This document shows, in pieces, positions 7,573 to 15,966 of a DNA stretch of 30,819 nt (its first letter is position 1; the number at the start of each line of letters is the position of its first letter). Below the pieces are notes generated by a model. It was not told the DNA's origin, did no database searches, and saw only the letters and a list, made by a program, of their open reading frames with translations. The DNA comes from a virus: positions 1 through 30,819 of IMG/VR virus record IMGVR_UViG_3300035659_000847, one strand, 5' to 3'. The position numbers and the translations under genes were made by a program.

Positions 7573-7578
7573 CTGAAA

Positions 7579-9789
7579 ATGAGAGCGATGACGGCGCCAC
7601 GGGCTGAGCTAGCCCTAACGCCACACCCAAAACGACGCGATTGGTACGCGATTCCTCCGGCATGGACGCCTGAGGTTTCGCCTGCCCCGTCGGTGCAGCT
7701 CGACCCGCGGTTCGGACCGCTGGTGCATCGCTCCCATTTGCCGTTGCTTGCGAAGCTCCATCCCGAGGTCGAGCTTTTTTTGATCCAGCACGGATCGCGG
7801 ATGGGACTGGAAAGTGATCGCAACAGCGATCGCAATGCCTTCGACGCGACGACGGAGCCCAACGGTTGGAAACTCCGGGACTATCAGCATACCGGCCGCG
7901 AGTTCATCCGCGCACGCCGCGGCATCTTGCTCGCGGATCAGATGCGTTTGGGGAAGGCGCAACCTCTCGACGCGAAGATCTTGACGCCGACCGGCTGGCG
8001 TCTGATGGGTGATCTCATCGTCGGTGACGAGATCGTTGACCCTGATGGTGGCGTTGCCTATGTCGAGGCGATCTATCCACAAGGTGTCAAGCCGCTGTTT
8101 GAAGTCTTGCTGGCATCGGGCGCCAAGACTTGCTGCTGCGCCGAACATCTGTGGCTCACCGGCTTTCCCGTACCCGATCGTTCTGAGATGCAGCTTCGTG
8201 CGCTGCCGACGACGATGCTGATCGATCCGCAGCCGCGTTGGTTACCTCAGATGGGCAACTCCAATTTCGATTGGACACGGATTGTTCACGTCAAGTCGGT
8301 CCCTGCAGTTGAAGCGCAGTGCATCAAGGTCTCGTCAAAGCGTTCGCTGTACATCACCGACGACTACATCGTCACGCATAACACCGCTCAGTTAGTCTCT
8401 TCGCACGAGCCTAGCGACGGCCCGTTGATCGTCGTCGCGCCGCTCGCGACGCGCGAGGTCTGGCTCGGCTGGTTTCGTCGTCGCTGGCCGGACATTCGAC
8501 CGACCGTGCTGCAGGGCAAGTACGTCGCGTACGTCGACCCGAAGAAGGCGCCCAAGCGCAAGAGGGAGCGCAACTACGATCTGCTCGAAGGCGAGTTCTT
8601 CGACGAGAGCGCGCTCAAGAATGCGCAGCTCGTGTTCATGAACTACGACATCCTCGCCGGCTGGAAGAACTTCGGCAACCGTCGCGTCGGTACGCTGGTC
8701 TTCGACGAGATTCACCTCCTCTCGAACAAAGGCTCGCGGCGTAGCAAGGCCGCTATGTTCCTCGCAGCACAAGCCGAACGCGTCATCGGTGCGACCGGCA
8801 CGCCGCTGTGGAACAAGCCCGCCGGTCTGTTCACGACGCTGGCGTGCATTAGTCCCGGCGCGTGGGGCAAGTACTTCGAGTACGCGAGCCGTTACGCGAA
8901 CGGCCGCATGGGTCCGCACGGATTTGTTGCCGATGGTGCCTCGAACGAAGAAGAGTTCCGGGTGCGCATGCAAGAGATCATGCTGCGCCGTACCTGGCAG
9001 AGCGTGCTCGGTGAAGTGCCTGTCATCGAGCGTACGGTCGAGGTCGTTCAGATCACTGAACGTCAGGCGTTCAAGGTCGAGAAAGAAGCCGAACGCGTAC
9101 GCGACCACGCCGTACGCAGCACCGCCATCGGTGCGATGGCACGTTTCCGGCGGCTACTCGCGCAACTCAAGCTCGACGGATCTATCGACGTTGCTAAGCG
9201 CGTCCTCGACGGTGGCGAGCGTGTGATCGTCTGGACCTGGCACCGCGACATCGCCATCAAGATCGAAGAGGCGCTCGCGAAACAGGGCTTTCCCGGCTTC
9301 GTCGTCACGGGCAGCACCAACCCTGACATCCGCGCCGAGATCTTTGATCGTTGGCGTGCGCATCCGGCAGCGCCGCTCTGCATTACGCTTTCCGTCGGCC
9401 AGGTCGGTATTGATCTGAGCGCTGCACGGCAGGAAGTCTTCGCGGAGCTGGACTACACCCCATCGATCGTCGCGCAGGCTGAGATGCGGCCGTTCAACGG
9501 CAAGCAACCGATCGCCGCAACGTACGTGATCATCGATCACGAGATCGAACGGAAGATCCTCGAAGCGTTGCAGACCAAGTGTGACTTTGCGTTGCGCCTT
9601 GGGATCCCGGCGGCCGAGAGCGCGATCGAAGTCATCGCCAGCGGCTTCACGGGTGTTGGTGGGGGCCTCGGAACGGCTGACGATTTTGCGGCGCTCGCGA
9701 ATGCCGTGCTTACCGATCATCCCGACGAGGATGAAGGCGACAACGACTATCACGGAACAATGTGGACCCTCGACATGGAGGCGGAATGA
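7579..9789 (+). CDS. SNF2/SF2-family DNA helicase interrupted by a mini-intein
   Basis: The 736-residue precursor would splice to about 594 residues. SF2/SNF2 motifs appear in order: WKLRDYQHTG (97-106, Q-like motif), Walker A LLADQMRLGK|T (117-126 plus T269), IVVAPL motif Ia (284-289), DEIH at 376-379, GATGTP (404-409), VIVWTWH (549-555), GSTNPDIRAEIFDRW (578-592), and LSVGQVGIDLSAA with QAEMRPFNGKQ (about 604-643) as motifs V and VI. Phages use such enzymes for fork remodelling or branch processing during recombination-dependent replication. It heads the rightward unit, and its TGA overlaps the start of the nuclease gene. The C-terminal tail is acidic. Motif VI lacks the usual second Arg before the Gly. 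Precise function unknown. Confidence 0.88.
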   Translation: MRAMTAPRAELALTPHPKRRDWYAIPPAWTPEVSPAPSVQLDPRFGPLVHRSHLPLLAKLHPEVELFLIQHGSRMGLESDRNSDRNAFDATTEPNGWKLRDYQHTGREFIRARRGILLADQMRLGKAQPLDAKILTPTGWRLMGDLIVGDEIVDPDGGVAYVEAIYPQGVKPLFEVLLASGAKTCCCAEHLWLTGFPVPDRSEMQLRALPTTMLIDPQPRWLPQMGNSNFDWTRIVHVKSVPAVEAQCIKVSSKRSLYITDDYIVTHNTAQLVSSHEPSDGPLIVVAPLATREVWLGWFRRRWPDIRPTVLQGKYVAYVDPKKAPKRKRERNYDLLEGEFFDESALKNAQLVFMNYDILAGWKNFGNRRVGTLVFDEIHLLSNKGSRRSKAAMFLAAQAERVIGATGTPLWNKPAGLFTTLACISPGAWGKYFEYASRYANGRMGPHGFVADGASNEEEFRVRMQEIMLRRTWQSVLGEVPVIERTVEVVQITERQAFKVEKEAERVRDHAVRSTAIGAMARFRRLLAQLKLDGSIDVAKRVLDGGERVIVWTWHRDIAIKIEEALAKQGFPGFVVTGSTNPDIRAEIFDRWRAHPAAPLCITLSVGQVGIDLSAARQEVFAELDYTPSIVAQAEMRPFNGKQPIAATYVIIDHEIERKILEALQTKCDFALRLGIPAAESAIEVIASGFTGVGGGLGTADDFAALANAVLTDHPDEDEGDNDYHGTMWTLDMEAE
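7957..8382 (+). other. Class 3 mini-intein in helicase Walker A
   Basis: In-frame intein of 142 residues (precursor 127-268), between Lys and Thr of the P-loop. It starts with Ala (AQPLDAKILTPTGW), so it lacks the Cys/Ser nucleophile of ordinary inteins. It carries the three-part WCT signature of class 3 inteins: Trp two residues after the block B His (AEHLWLT), Cys in block F (QCIKV), and Thr before the terminal His-Asn (IVTHN). The next residue is Thr. No LAGLIDADG or other endonuclease is present. Confidence 0.9.
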
Positions 9790-10916
9790 CCAAAGCACCC
9801 AACGGCACCAACGGCAACGGCACACACGAGCTGACGGATGCCGACGACCTCGACCCCAACAAGGGGCCAAACATGATCGTCCCGCCACCGCTCGATCCCA
9901 ACCGCATCAGCATGTTCACCGATCCGACCGTCAAGCGGCTCGACGACATCTTGTTGACGACCTTTGACGCTCACGGCATGGAACGCATGGGCGGTGCCTC
10001 AGGGCGCGGCTGGAGCAGCCACGCAACGTTCCAGCGCTGTCCGTACCTGTTCAAGCTCAGCTATCTCGACGGCCACCGTGGCGCGCCGGCACGTGCGCTC
10101 GAAACCGGATCGGCGTTCCACACGTACCTCGCGCTCCACTATCTGTGGATGCTCAACGAGAACTTGACGCTCACACCGTACGTCGCCCGTGACGCGATGA
10201 TGGACGGCGGCGGTGATGCCGTCGCTATCCTCGAAGCCTGGCGGCTGTACGAAGCCTACGCGAACAAGTACGAGAACGACTACCTCACGCCGATCGCAAT
10301 GGAGCAGTGGGCTCAGGATCCCGACGGCAACACGTGCCGTTTCGACTTGATCGCCGAGGTTCGCGAGGCCACTCCCGGCGTCGTCCCCGGCGTGTACATC
10401 GTCGAGCACAAGTCTGCCGCACGGTTCACTGCCGATGTTCTCGACGGCTGGCGGAACGACGGTGAAATCCTCGGCCAGATCATGATCTGGAAGCGCGCCA
10501 AACTCGACAAGAAGTACGGCAAGCTCCGCGGCACCATCGTCAACATCGTCGGCAAGCAGAAGACGATCCAGTTCCATCGGACGATCGTTCCCGCGCAGAG
10601 GTGGCACGTCCAACAGCACATGGAGGACCTCAAGATGTGGTCCGCGCTGCAGCAGATGTACGCTGCCACGGGCGTCTGGCCAAAGGCGCGCGCGAACTGC
10701 GTGACCAAGTTCGGCATGTGCAGTTTTTTTGATAACTGCGCTGAGAATCAGAAACTCGTGCCTATTCGCAAGCGTGAGTGGGCACCGCAAACCAAGCCGA
10801 CGATCGCGGCCGCGACTGAATCGCAAGAGGGACTTGCGGATGGCGCTGCGATCGGGCAAACGTCTCGCGCTGCCGCGTCGTCAGATGACAACGTAACGAC
10901 AACCGAAGAGAGCTAA
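9786..10916 (+). CDS. RecB/Cas4-like PD-(D/E)XK nuclease, probable Fe-S
   Basis: The 376-residue protein has the motif order of RecB/Cas4-type nucleases: C85 in FQRCPYLF, GSAFHTYL (108-115, with H112), CRFDLIAEV with D187, the catalytic YIVEHKSA (E207, K209), and a Q-I-M-I-W motif at 231. C-terminal C305, C312 and C318, with C85, form the four-Cys pattern that holds a 4Fe-4S cluster in Cas4/AddB-like nucleases. It probably resects or trims DNA ends for recombination. ATG at 9786 overlaps the helicase stop (ATGA). The first 70 residues are low complexity and the last 50 are disordered. It is followed closely by a Sak4-like ATPase, a common phage recombination pairing. Confidence 0.88.
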   Translation: MTKAPNGTNGNGTHELTDADDLDPNKGPNMIVPPPLDPNRISMFTDPTVKRLDDILLTTFDAHGMERMGGASGRGWSSHATFQRCPYLFKLSYLDGHRGAPARALETGSAFHTYLALHYLWMLNENLTLTPYVARDAMMDGGGDAVAILEAWRLYEAYANKYENDYLTPIAMEQWAQDPDGNTCRFDLIAEVREATPGVVPGVYIVEHKSAARFTADVLDGWRNDGEILGQIMIWKRAKLDKKYGKLRGTIVNIVGKQKTIQFHRTIVPAQRWHVQQHMEDLKMWSALQQMYAATGVWPKARANCVTKFGMCSFFDNCAENQKLVPIRKREWAPQTKPTIAAATESQEGLADGAAIGQTSRAAASSDDNVTTTEES

Positions 10917-10926
10917 GGAGCAACGC

Positions 10927-11802
10927 ATGAGGGTTATCGACGTCAGCAAGCCCGGCAAGATCCAGCGTGTCACCGCGCTGTCTTACGGCATGTCCCGCGC
11001 GGGCAAGACGCGCTTCGCAGGTACGTGGCCCAGGCCGCTATTCCTATCCGACGCCACCGAGTCAGGCTGGACGACGCTCGGGAACATGGACCGCAACGCC
11101 TTGTTCGAGATGGGGCGCGCACCAATCGTGTGGTCGATCGACAAAGCCGCCGACATGATGCAGGCCGTGCACGACGCAGAACCGCTCGTCAAGCGCGGCG
11201 AAGTTCAGACCGTCGTCGTCGACTCGATCACGTTCTACGCAGATCTGTTCTTCAACACGCTCGATGCAACCGCGGGACATCGCGCCGACGCGCGCCAGCT
11301 CTACCAGAAGCTCGGTCAGCATCTGAAGAACCTCCGCGAGGTCATTCACCTGCTCGGCAGCAACGTCGTCTGGCTCGCATTGGAGAAGCCCCCGGGCGAA
11401 GACACGCCCGTCGGCGGTCCGATGCTCTCGGGCCAGAACGCAGCGAAGTTCCAGGCAGGCTGCGACTACGTCTTCTATCACCGCAGCTTCCAGGCGCAGC
11501 CGAACACCGCGCTCCAGTGGGAAATCCGGACGAAGAAGTACCAGAACTACCAAGCGGGTGGGCGCGACGAAGGTCGCCTGTCTGATCCGCTCGGTTACGT
11601 GCAGGTCAACGAGGATGGCCAGGAGCTGTTCGTCCCCGACTGCACGTACCGCACGATGGCCGAGGCGCTGGGCATCTTGCCCACCGTCGCGGAAGCTGCT
11701 GCGGCAGCGGCTGCGCCTGTCGCAGCGAACGGCAAAGGCAGGCCTTCGAGCCCGTCTGCGCCGTCAACCCCGTCTCAACCTGGACGGAGCACGCCCAGGT
11801 AA
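10927..11802 (+). CDS. Sak4-like RecA-fold ATPase
   Basis: A 291-residue P-loop ATPase of the kind annotated as AAA_24/Sak4 in phages, RecA-like proteins that promote single-strand annealing with the phage SSB. Walker A is GMSRAGKT (21-28), Walker B is TVVVDS (95-100, D99), and a Gln-rich sensor region follows around GPMLSGQNAAKFQAG. The last 45 residues are Ala/Pro/Ser rich and probably disordered. TAAGGAGCAACGC places a strong ribosome binding site before the ATG, 10 bases after the nuclease stop. A DUF669 SSB-like gene follows directly, supporting a recombination role. Confidence 0.85.
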   Translation: MRVIDVSKPGKIQRVTALSYGMSRAGKTRFAGTWPRPLFLSDATESGWTTLGNMDRNALFEMGRAPIVWSIDKAADMMQAVHDAEPLVKRGEVQTVVVDSITFYADLFFNTLDATAGHRADARQLYQKLGQHLKNLREVIHLLGSNVVWLALEKPPGEDTPVGGPMLSGQNAAKFQAGCDYVFYHRSFQAQPNTALQWEIRTKKYQNYQAGGRDEGRLSDPLGYVQVNEDGQELFVPDCTYRTMAEALGILPTVAEAAAAAAAPVAANGKGRPSSPSAPSTPSQPGRSTPR

Positions 11803-11853
11803 CGAGAGTCTGTTCGAGTCACTGAAACTGCAACCACGAAAGAGAGAGCTACC

Positions 11854-12408
11854 ATGGCCGATTTTGTCGACTACATCAGCATGAATCTGGGCGATCCCTC
11901 CATCACGGCGCACGACGGCCGTTCCCAGCGCATCGAGCCGGGGACGTACGACTTCGAGATCGACAAGGCAGTCTTCGATCAGTCCAAGAAGGGCAATCGG
12001 ACGCTGCGTGTCACCGCGAAGGTCGCGAGCGACGGTGAGATGAAGGGGCGTACCCTCACGGGTTCGTACGTCATCTCCGAGGACGAGTTCGCTCGTCGTC
12101 GCATGAAGGCGCTCATCGAAGCGTCGGGCGCCGTGCTCGACGAGAAGGGCGGCTTCGCGCGCGAGTCGCTCGTGGGCCTGTACTTCACCGCCGACGTCAT
12201 CATCGACACGTTCGATGACATCGACGCGAAGTCGGGTCAGCCGATCACGAAGGAGTTCACGAAGTGGATCGGCGAGCGTCCGTACGAGGGTGTCGGTGCT
12301 GTTGCTGCGGCCCCCAAGGCAGCGGCTCCAGCGCCGGTCACGGCTCCGCAGGGCGGCCCGCGCCGCCCCGCGCCGCCCGCGAACGGTCGTCCTCCGGCTC
12401 GCAGCTAA
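11854..12408 (+). CDS. DUF669-family protein, probable ssDNA-binding
   Basis: The 184-residue protein matches phage DUF669 proteins: IEPGTYDFEIDKAVFD (27-42), SKKGNRTLRV, a DGEMKGRTLTGSY strand-turn, and a region ending in a KWIGERPYEG segment. DUF669 genes commonly sit beside Sak4-type recombinases and are thought to serve as SSB-like partners. The C-terminal 45 residues are Ala/Pro rich, as in many SSB linkers, but the usual acidic tip is absent; it ends PPARS. AGAGAGAG serves as ribosome binding site. Confidence 0.78.
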   Translation: MADFVDYISMNLGDPSITAHDGRSQRIEPGTYDFEIDKAVFDQSKKGNRTLRVTAKVASDGEMKGRTLTGSYVISEDEFARRRMKALIEASGAVLDEKGGFARESLVGLYFTADVIIDTFDDIDAKSGQPITKEFTKWIGERPYEGVGAVAAAPKAAAPAPVTAPQGGPRRPAPPANGRPPARS

Positions 12409-12412
12409 CGAC

Positions 12413-12430
12413 CTAGCGCGTGAGCGCTAG
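12413..12430. terminator. GC-rich hairpin after DUF669 gene
   Basis: Perfect stem CTAGCGC / GCGCTAG with GTGA loop, starting 5 bases after the stop codon. There is no T-run, so factor-independent termination is doubtful; RNA processing or 3'-end protection is as likely. The same stem occurs at 25837-25854. Confidence 0.5.
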
Positions 12431-12450
12431 TCGCGGTTGTTGCTCAACAC

Positions 12451-12469
12451 CGAGTGCAACGTGCACTCG
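12451..12469. promoter_or_regulatory. Hairpin in RNR leader
   Basis: Perfect 8-bp stem CGAGTGCA / TGCACTCG with a 3-base ACG loop, between the first hairpin and the RNR start. No known riboswitch consensus is recognised. Confidence 0.45.
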
Positions 12470-12525
12470 GGCAGGCCAGCTACCTGCTACCGCGGCCGAT
12501 CTCGATCGTCGACGTTCAACCCCCG

Positions 12526-12540
12526 TGTACGGAGCGTACA
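12526..12540 (+). promoter_or_regulatory. Hairpin presenting the RNR ribosome binding site
   Basis: TGTACG / CGTACA stem around a GAG loop; the GGAG at 12531-12534 is the only ribosome-binding-like sequence before the ATG at 12548, 13 bases away. Folding could modulate initiation. Confidence 0.4.
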
Positions 12541-12547
12541 AACACCA

Positions 12548-15500
12548 ATGATCGAACCCGTGCTGACTGAAATTTCCCAGAGTGTACTCGCCAAGCGATA
12601 CCTCATCCGCAACGCCAGCCAAGAAGTCATCGAAACCCCCAAGGCGCTCTTTCAGCGTGTCGCTGATTTTCTCGCAACGGCTGAAGCACCTGGCGAGCGC
12701 GAGAAGTGGGCGGCGATCTTCTACCGGATGATGGCCGCGCGTGAGTTCGAGCCGAACACGCCGTGCCTTGTCAACGCAGGTCGTCCCGACGGCACCGGCC
12801 AGCTCAGTGCGTGCTTCGTGTTGCCGGTGCCCGATTCGATGGACGGGATCTTCAGCGCGATCCGCAACATGGCGCTCGTGCAGAAGACTGGCGGCGGTAC
12901 AGGCTTCAGCTTCAGCCGGCTACGGCCCGAGGGTGACTTCGTCTCGACGACGTCGGGTGTCGCGTCCGGTCCGATCTCGTTCATGGAAGTCTTCGACTTC
13001 GCGACCGAGCGGATCAAGCAGGGCGGTGTTCGGCGCGGCGCGAACATGGGCATCCTGCGCATCGATCACCCGGACATCATGAAGTTCATCGCCCTCAAGC
13101 AGGGCGACACGAACAAGATGCAGAACTTCAACGTGTCGGTGGCGATCACCGATGCCTTCATGCTCGCGCTTGAAGCCGGCAAGGACTTCGACCTGATTCA
13201 CCCCGTCAACGGCAACGTCGTTGCGCAGCTTCACGCGCCGACGGTATGGAAGGAGATCGTCCGCTGCGCCCACAAGATCGGCGACCCCGGGTTGTGGTTC
13301 GTTGATCGCGTGAACGCTGCTGACGCGTTGTCGGAGGCGCTCGGCCCGATCGAGGCGCCGAACCCGTGCCAGCCCGCATGGGCCACGGTGCTCACGCCCG
13401 ATGGCATTCGCACGTTCGCCGACATCGATGTTGGCTCGACGATCTGGAGCGGTCAGCGCTGGACGAAGGTGACCAAGAAGGTCGCGACCGGCGTGAAGCC
13501 CGTCCATGCCTATCGGACGCGCGCAGGTACGTTCTACGGCACCGAGAACCACCGCGTCATGCAGAACGGTCACAAGATCGAAGTACGCGCTGCGGACGCG
13601 ATCGACACGGTCGTCGGGCCGGTCTGCGAACGTCGCGGATACGGGCTCAGTGACGTTGTCGATGGGCTCGTGCTCGGTGACGGCTCGTATCACAAAGCGA
13701 GTGGTCGGGTGTTCCTCTGTGCCGGGCCGGACGACATCAAGGCGTACAACCAGGATCCAATCGCGAGCCAAGACCTGATCGGTGAGCACCGTCCGGGTGT
13801 CAAGGACACGTACTACGAGGTCGAGACGTCGTTCAAGACGCTGCCGCTCACCTACAACCGCGTCGTCCCCGACAAGTATCGCTACGGCGACGCCATCAAG
13901 GTTGCAGGGTTCCTGCGCGGGCTCTATTCCGCGAACGGGTCCGTCGTCGGCAACCGCGTCACACTGAAAGCCGCGTCGTTCGCCGTGATCGAGGCCGTCC
14001 AAGAGATGCTGTCGTCGATCGGCATCGCCTCGTACTACACGACCAACAAAGCGCACGACATCGAGCATCACAACGGCGTGTACACGTCGCGTGAGAGCTA
14101 CGATCTCAACATCGGCAACGTGGAGGGTCGTGCGCGCTTCGCCGATCTGATCGGCTTCATCCACGCACACAAGAACGAACGGCTCGCAGCGAGTCTCGAC
14201 GTTGACGGTCGGCGCGCGCCGAAGGTCACGTACGACATCGCCGACATCGAGTACATCGGTGATGAGCCGGTCTTCGACATCACCGTCGACGCCGACGAGC
14301 ACACGTACTGGACCGGCGGCATGCTCGTTTCGAATTGTGGCGAGGTCGGCCTACGTCCATTCGACGCGTGCTGCCTCGGATCCGTCAACCTCGCCGAGTT
14401 CTTCGTCGAGAAAGAGGGCAACACCGCACACAAGCACGGCAACGTCGTGATGCGGCACGGCTCGATCGACTTCGATCGGTTGCAACGTACCGTGCAACAC
14501 AGCGTCCGTTTCCTCGACAACATGTTGACGGTCAACAAGTACCCGATCCCAGAGATCCACGACGTCACGTCGAAGTGCCGCAAGATCGGCCTGGGCGTCA
14601 TGGGTTGGGCAGACCTACTCGTGCAGCTGGGCATCCCGTACAACTCGCCCGAAGCACGTGAGCTGGGCTCCCACGTGATGAAGCTCGTCAACACGTGGGC
14701 CGCCGACGCCAGCGAGAAGCTCGCGGAGGCACGTGGACCGTTCCATCACTGGCCTGTGTCGAAGTGGGCCAAGCTCGGGCACAAGCCGCGTCGTAACGCG
14801 ACGACGACGGTCATTGCGCCGACTGGCACGATCAGCATCATCGCGGGCTGTAGCAGCGGCATCGAGCCATTGTACGGGCTGTCGATGACGCGCGATCAGG
14901 CGGGCATGACGATGCTCGAAGTGAACCCGCTCGTCGAGAAGATCGCCAGGCGCGAAGGCTTCTGGTCCGATCAGCTCGCCGAGACGGTTCGCCAGAGCGG
15001 GTCGCTGGCTGACGCTCCCGGCGTACCCGATCACTGGCGCGCAGTGTTCGCGATCGCCAACGAGCTGAGCATGGAAGATCACGTCGGGATGCAGTCGGTC
15101 TTCCAGGCACACACCGAGGATGCTGTCAGCAAGACGATCAACCTGAAGAACGACGCAACCGAGGCTGACATCGAGCGCGCGTACATGCTGGCGTGGACGA
15201 AGGGGTGCAAGGGCATCACCGTCTACCGCGACGGCTGTCGTTCCGGTCAGGTCCTGACGGCCGGTGTCGTCGCCAAGCCTGACGCTGTTGTTGCCCCTGT
15301 CGCGTCTGTTACTGCAACCACCAAGCGCCGTGTACCTGCCGATGGCCGGCGTTCGGGTGTGACCCTCAGCCGCTCCACGCCGTACGGCAGCGTCCACATG
15401 ACGATCAACCACCACCCCAGCGACGGCGATCCGTTCGAGCTGTTCGTGCGCGTCGGCAAGTCGGGCTCCGAGGTCATGGCGTGGGCCGAAGCGTTCGGTC

Positions 15501-15901
15501 GCGTGGTCAGCTACACGCTCGCGCTGCCGTCACCGTTCTCGCCGCAAGCACGCCTCGAAGAGGTCGCGCGGCAGCTCAGCAACATCGGCGGCGGCGACGT
15601 CTGGGCGGTTGGCATGGAGCGCGTCGTGTCTGCACCTGATGCAATCGCCAAGATGCTGCTGTCGCACCTAGGTATCAACGAGAGCTTCAACTACAGCGTC
15701 GACGCGCCCCCGACTGCGCACGCACCGACGCCTGTGCTCGCACCCGTCGTCAGTGCTGGCACCGTCAACGCTGCCTCGAACGGCCACGTTCGGCCCAAGT
15801 CCAAGTCGCTGAGCGATCTGTGCCCGGCGTGCGGCAAGGCGGCGTTCATCTACCAGCAGCGGTGCGGGCTGTGCACGAACTGTGGACATTCCAAATGTTG
15901 A
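12548..15901 (+). CDS. nrdJ: Class II (cobalamin-dependent) ribonucleotide reductase with intein
   Basis: The precursor of 1117 residues would splice to about 794. It fits vitamin B12-dependent RNR (NrdJ), which reduces ribonucleotides without oxygen or a separate radical subunit. N-terminal LAKRYLIRNASQEVIETP and FEPNTPCLVNAGRP are typical, followed by the redox Cys in GQLSACFVLP (about C89). NP|CGE, with the radical-site Cys, is split by the intein. After it come LRPFDACCLGSVNLAEF, TTTVIAPTGTISIIAG and TKGCKGITVYRDGC. Near the C-terminus are a TSCPD domain (VHMTINHHPS to about residue 1020) and a zinc ribbon, LCPACG...CGLCTNCGHSKC. ATG at 12548 is chosen because homologous sequence begins there; an in-frame extension to 12437 runs through leader hairpins. 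No class I small subunit is seen. Confidence 0.92.
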   Translation: MIEPVLTEISQSVLAKRYLIRNASQEVIETPKALFQRVADFLATAEAPGEREKWAAIFYRMMAAREFEPNTPCLVNAGRPDGTGQLSACFVLPVPDSMDGIFSAIRNMALVQKTGGGTGFSFSRLRPEGDFVSTTSGVASGPISFMEVFDFATERIKQGGVRRGANMGILRIDHPDIMKFIALKQGDTNKMQNFNVSVAITDAFMLALEAGKDFDLIHPVNGNVVAQLHAPTVWKEIVRCAHKIGDPGLWFVDRVNAADALSEALGPIEAPNPCQPAWATVLTPDGIRTFADIDVGSTIWSGQRWTKVTKKVATGVKPVHAYRTRAGTFYGTENHRVMQNGHKIEVRAADAIDTVVGPVCERRGYGLSDVVDGLVLGDGSYHKASGRVFLCAGPDDIKAYNQDPIASQDLIGEHRPGVKDTYYEVETSFKTLPLTYNRVVPDKYRYGDAIKVAGFLRGLYSANGSVVGNRVTLKAASFAVIEAVQEMLSSIGIASYYTTNKAHDIEHHNGVYTSRESYDLNIGNVEGRARFADLIGFIHAHKNERLAASLDVDGRRAPKVTYDIADIEYIGDEPVFDITVDADEHTYWTGGMLVSNCGEVGLRPFDACCLGSVNLAEFFVEKEGNTAHKHGNVVMRHGSIDFDRLQRTVQHSVRFLDNMLTVNKYPIPEIHDVTSKCRKIGLGVMGWADLLVQLGIPYNSPEARELGSHVMKLVNTWAADASEKLAEARGPFHHWPVSKWAKLGHKPRRNATTTVIAPTGTISIIAGCSSGIEPLYGLSMTRDQAGMTMLEVNPLVEKIARREGFWSDQLAETVRQSGSLADAPGVPDHWRAVFAIANELSMEDHVGMQSVFQAHTEDAVSKTINLKNDATEADIERAYMLAWTKGCKGITVYRDGCRSGQVLTAGVVAKPDAVVAPVASVTATTKRRVPADGRRSGVTLSRSTPYGSVHMTINHHPSDGDPFELFVRVGKSGSEVMAWAEAFGRVVSYTLALPSPFSPQARLEEVARQLSNIGGGDVWAVGMERVVSAPDAIAKMLLSHLGINESFNYSVDAPPTAHAPTPVLAPVVSAGTVNAASNGHVRPKSKSLSDLCPACGKAAFIYQQRCGLCTNCGHSKC
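13367..14335 (+). mobile_element. LAGLIDADG intein at RNR active site
   Basis: In-frame intein of 323 residues, inserted in the NP|CGE catalytic motif. It starts with Cys (CQPAWATVLTPDG) and ends LVSN before Cys, so the penultimate residue is Ser instead of His. Block B is GTENHRV. Endonuclease motifs are LVLGDGSY and GLYSANGSV; the second has Asn where the catalytic Asp is expected, so the endonuclease may be impaired. Block F (FDITVDADEHTYWTGGM) resembles other RNR inteins. Confidence 0.93.
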
Positions 15902-15966
15902 GCGACTGAGCTGACCGAGCGACCGAACAGAGCGCTGTATCACTCGTCTTTAGGGAGGCGAGCCAC

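Larger units (their letters stand above)
7313..7578. promoter_or_regulatory. Divergent control region and candidate replication origin
   Basis: A 266-base non-coding stretch separates the leftward and rightward gene blocks, each headed by replication genes. It is locally A/T richer than its surroundings. It contains an operator-like palindrome, a cluster of DnaA-box-like sequences, a promoter-like pair and a tandem repeat, listed separately. Divergent replication blocks and DnaA-like boxes suggest an origin, but no origin activity can be shown from sequence alone. Confidence 0.5.

Noticed and set aside
12409-12547. Cobalamin riboswitch for the B12-dependent RNR
   Set aside because: The leader is too short and I see no B12-box-like conserved sequence.
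12920-14302. Long 460-codon open frame on the minus strand
   Set aside because: It lies wholly inside the RNR gene and its intein; high-GC codon use opens the opposite strand. Composition is Arg/Asp/Val shadow-like with no motif.
14615-15415. 266-codon minus-strand frame
   Set aside because: Shadow of RNR; no domain, no ribosome binding site.
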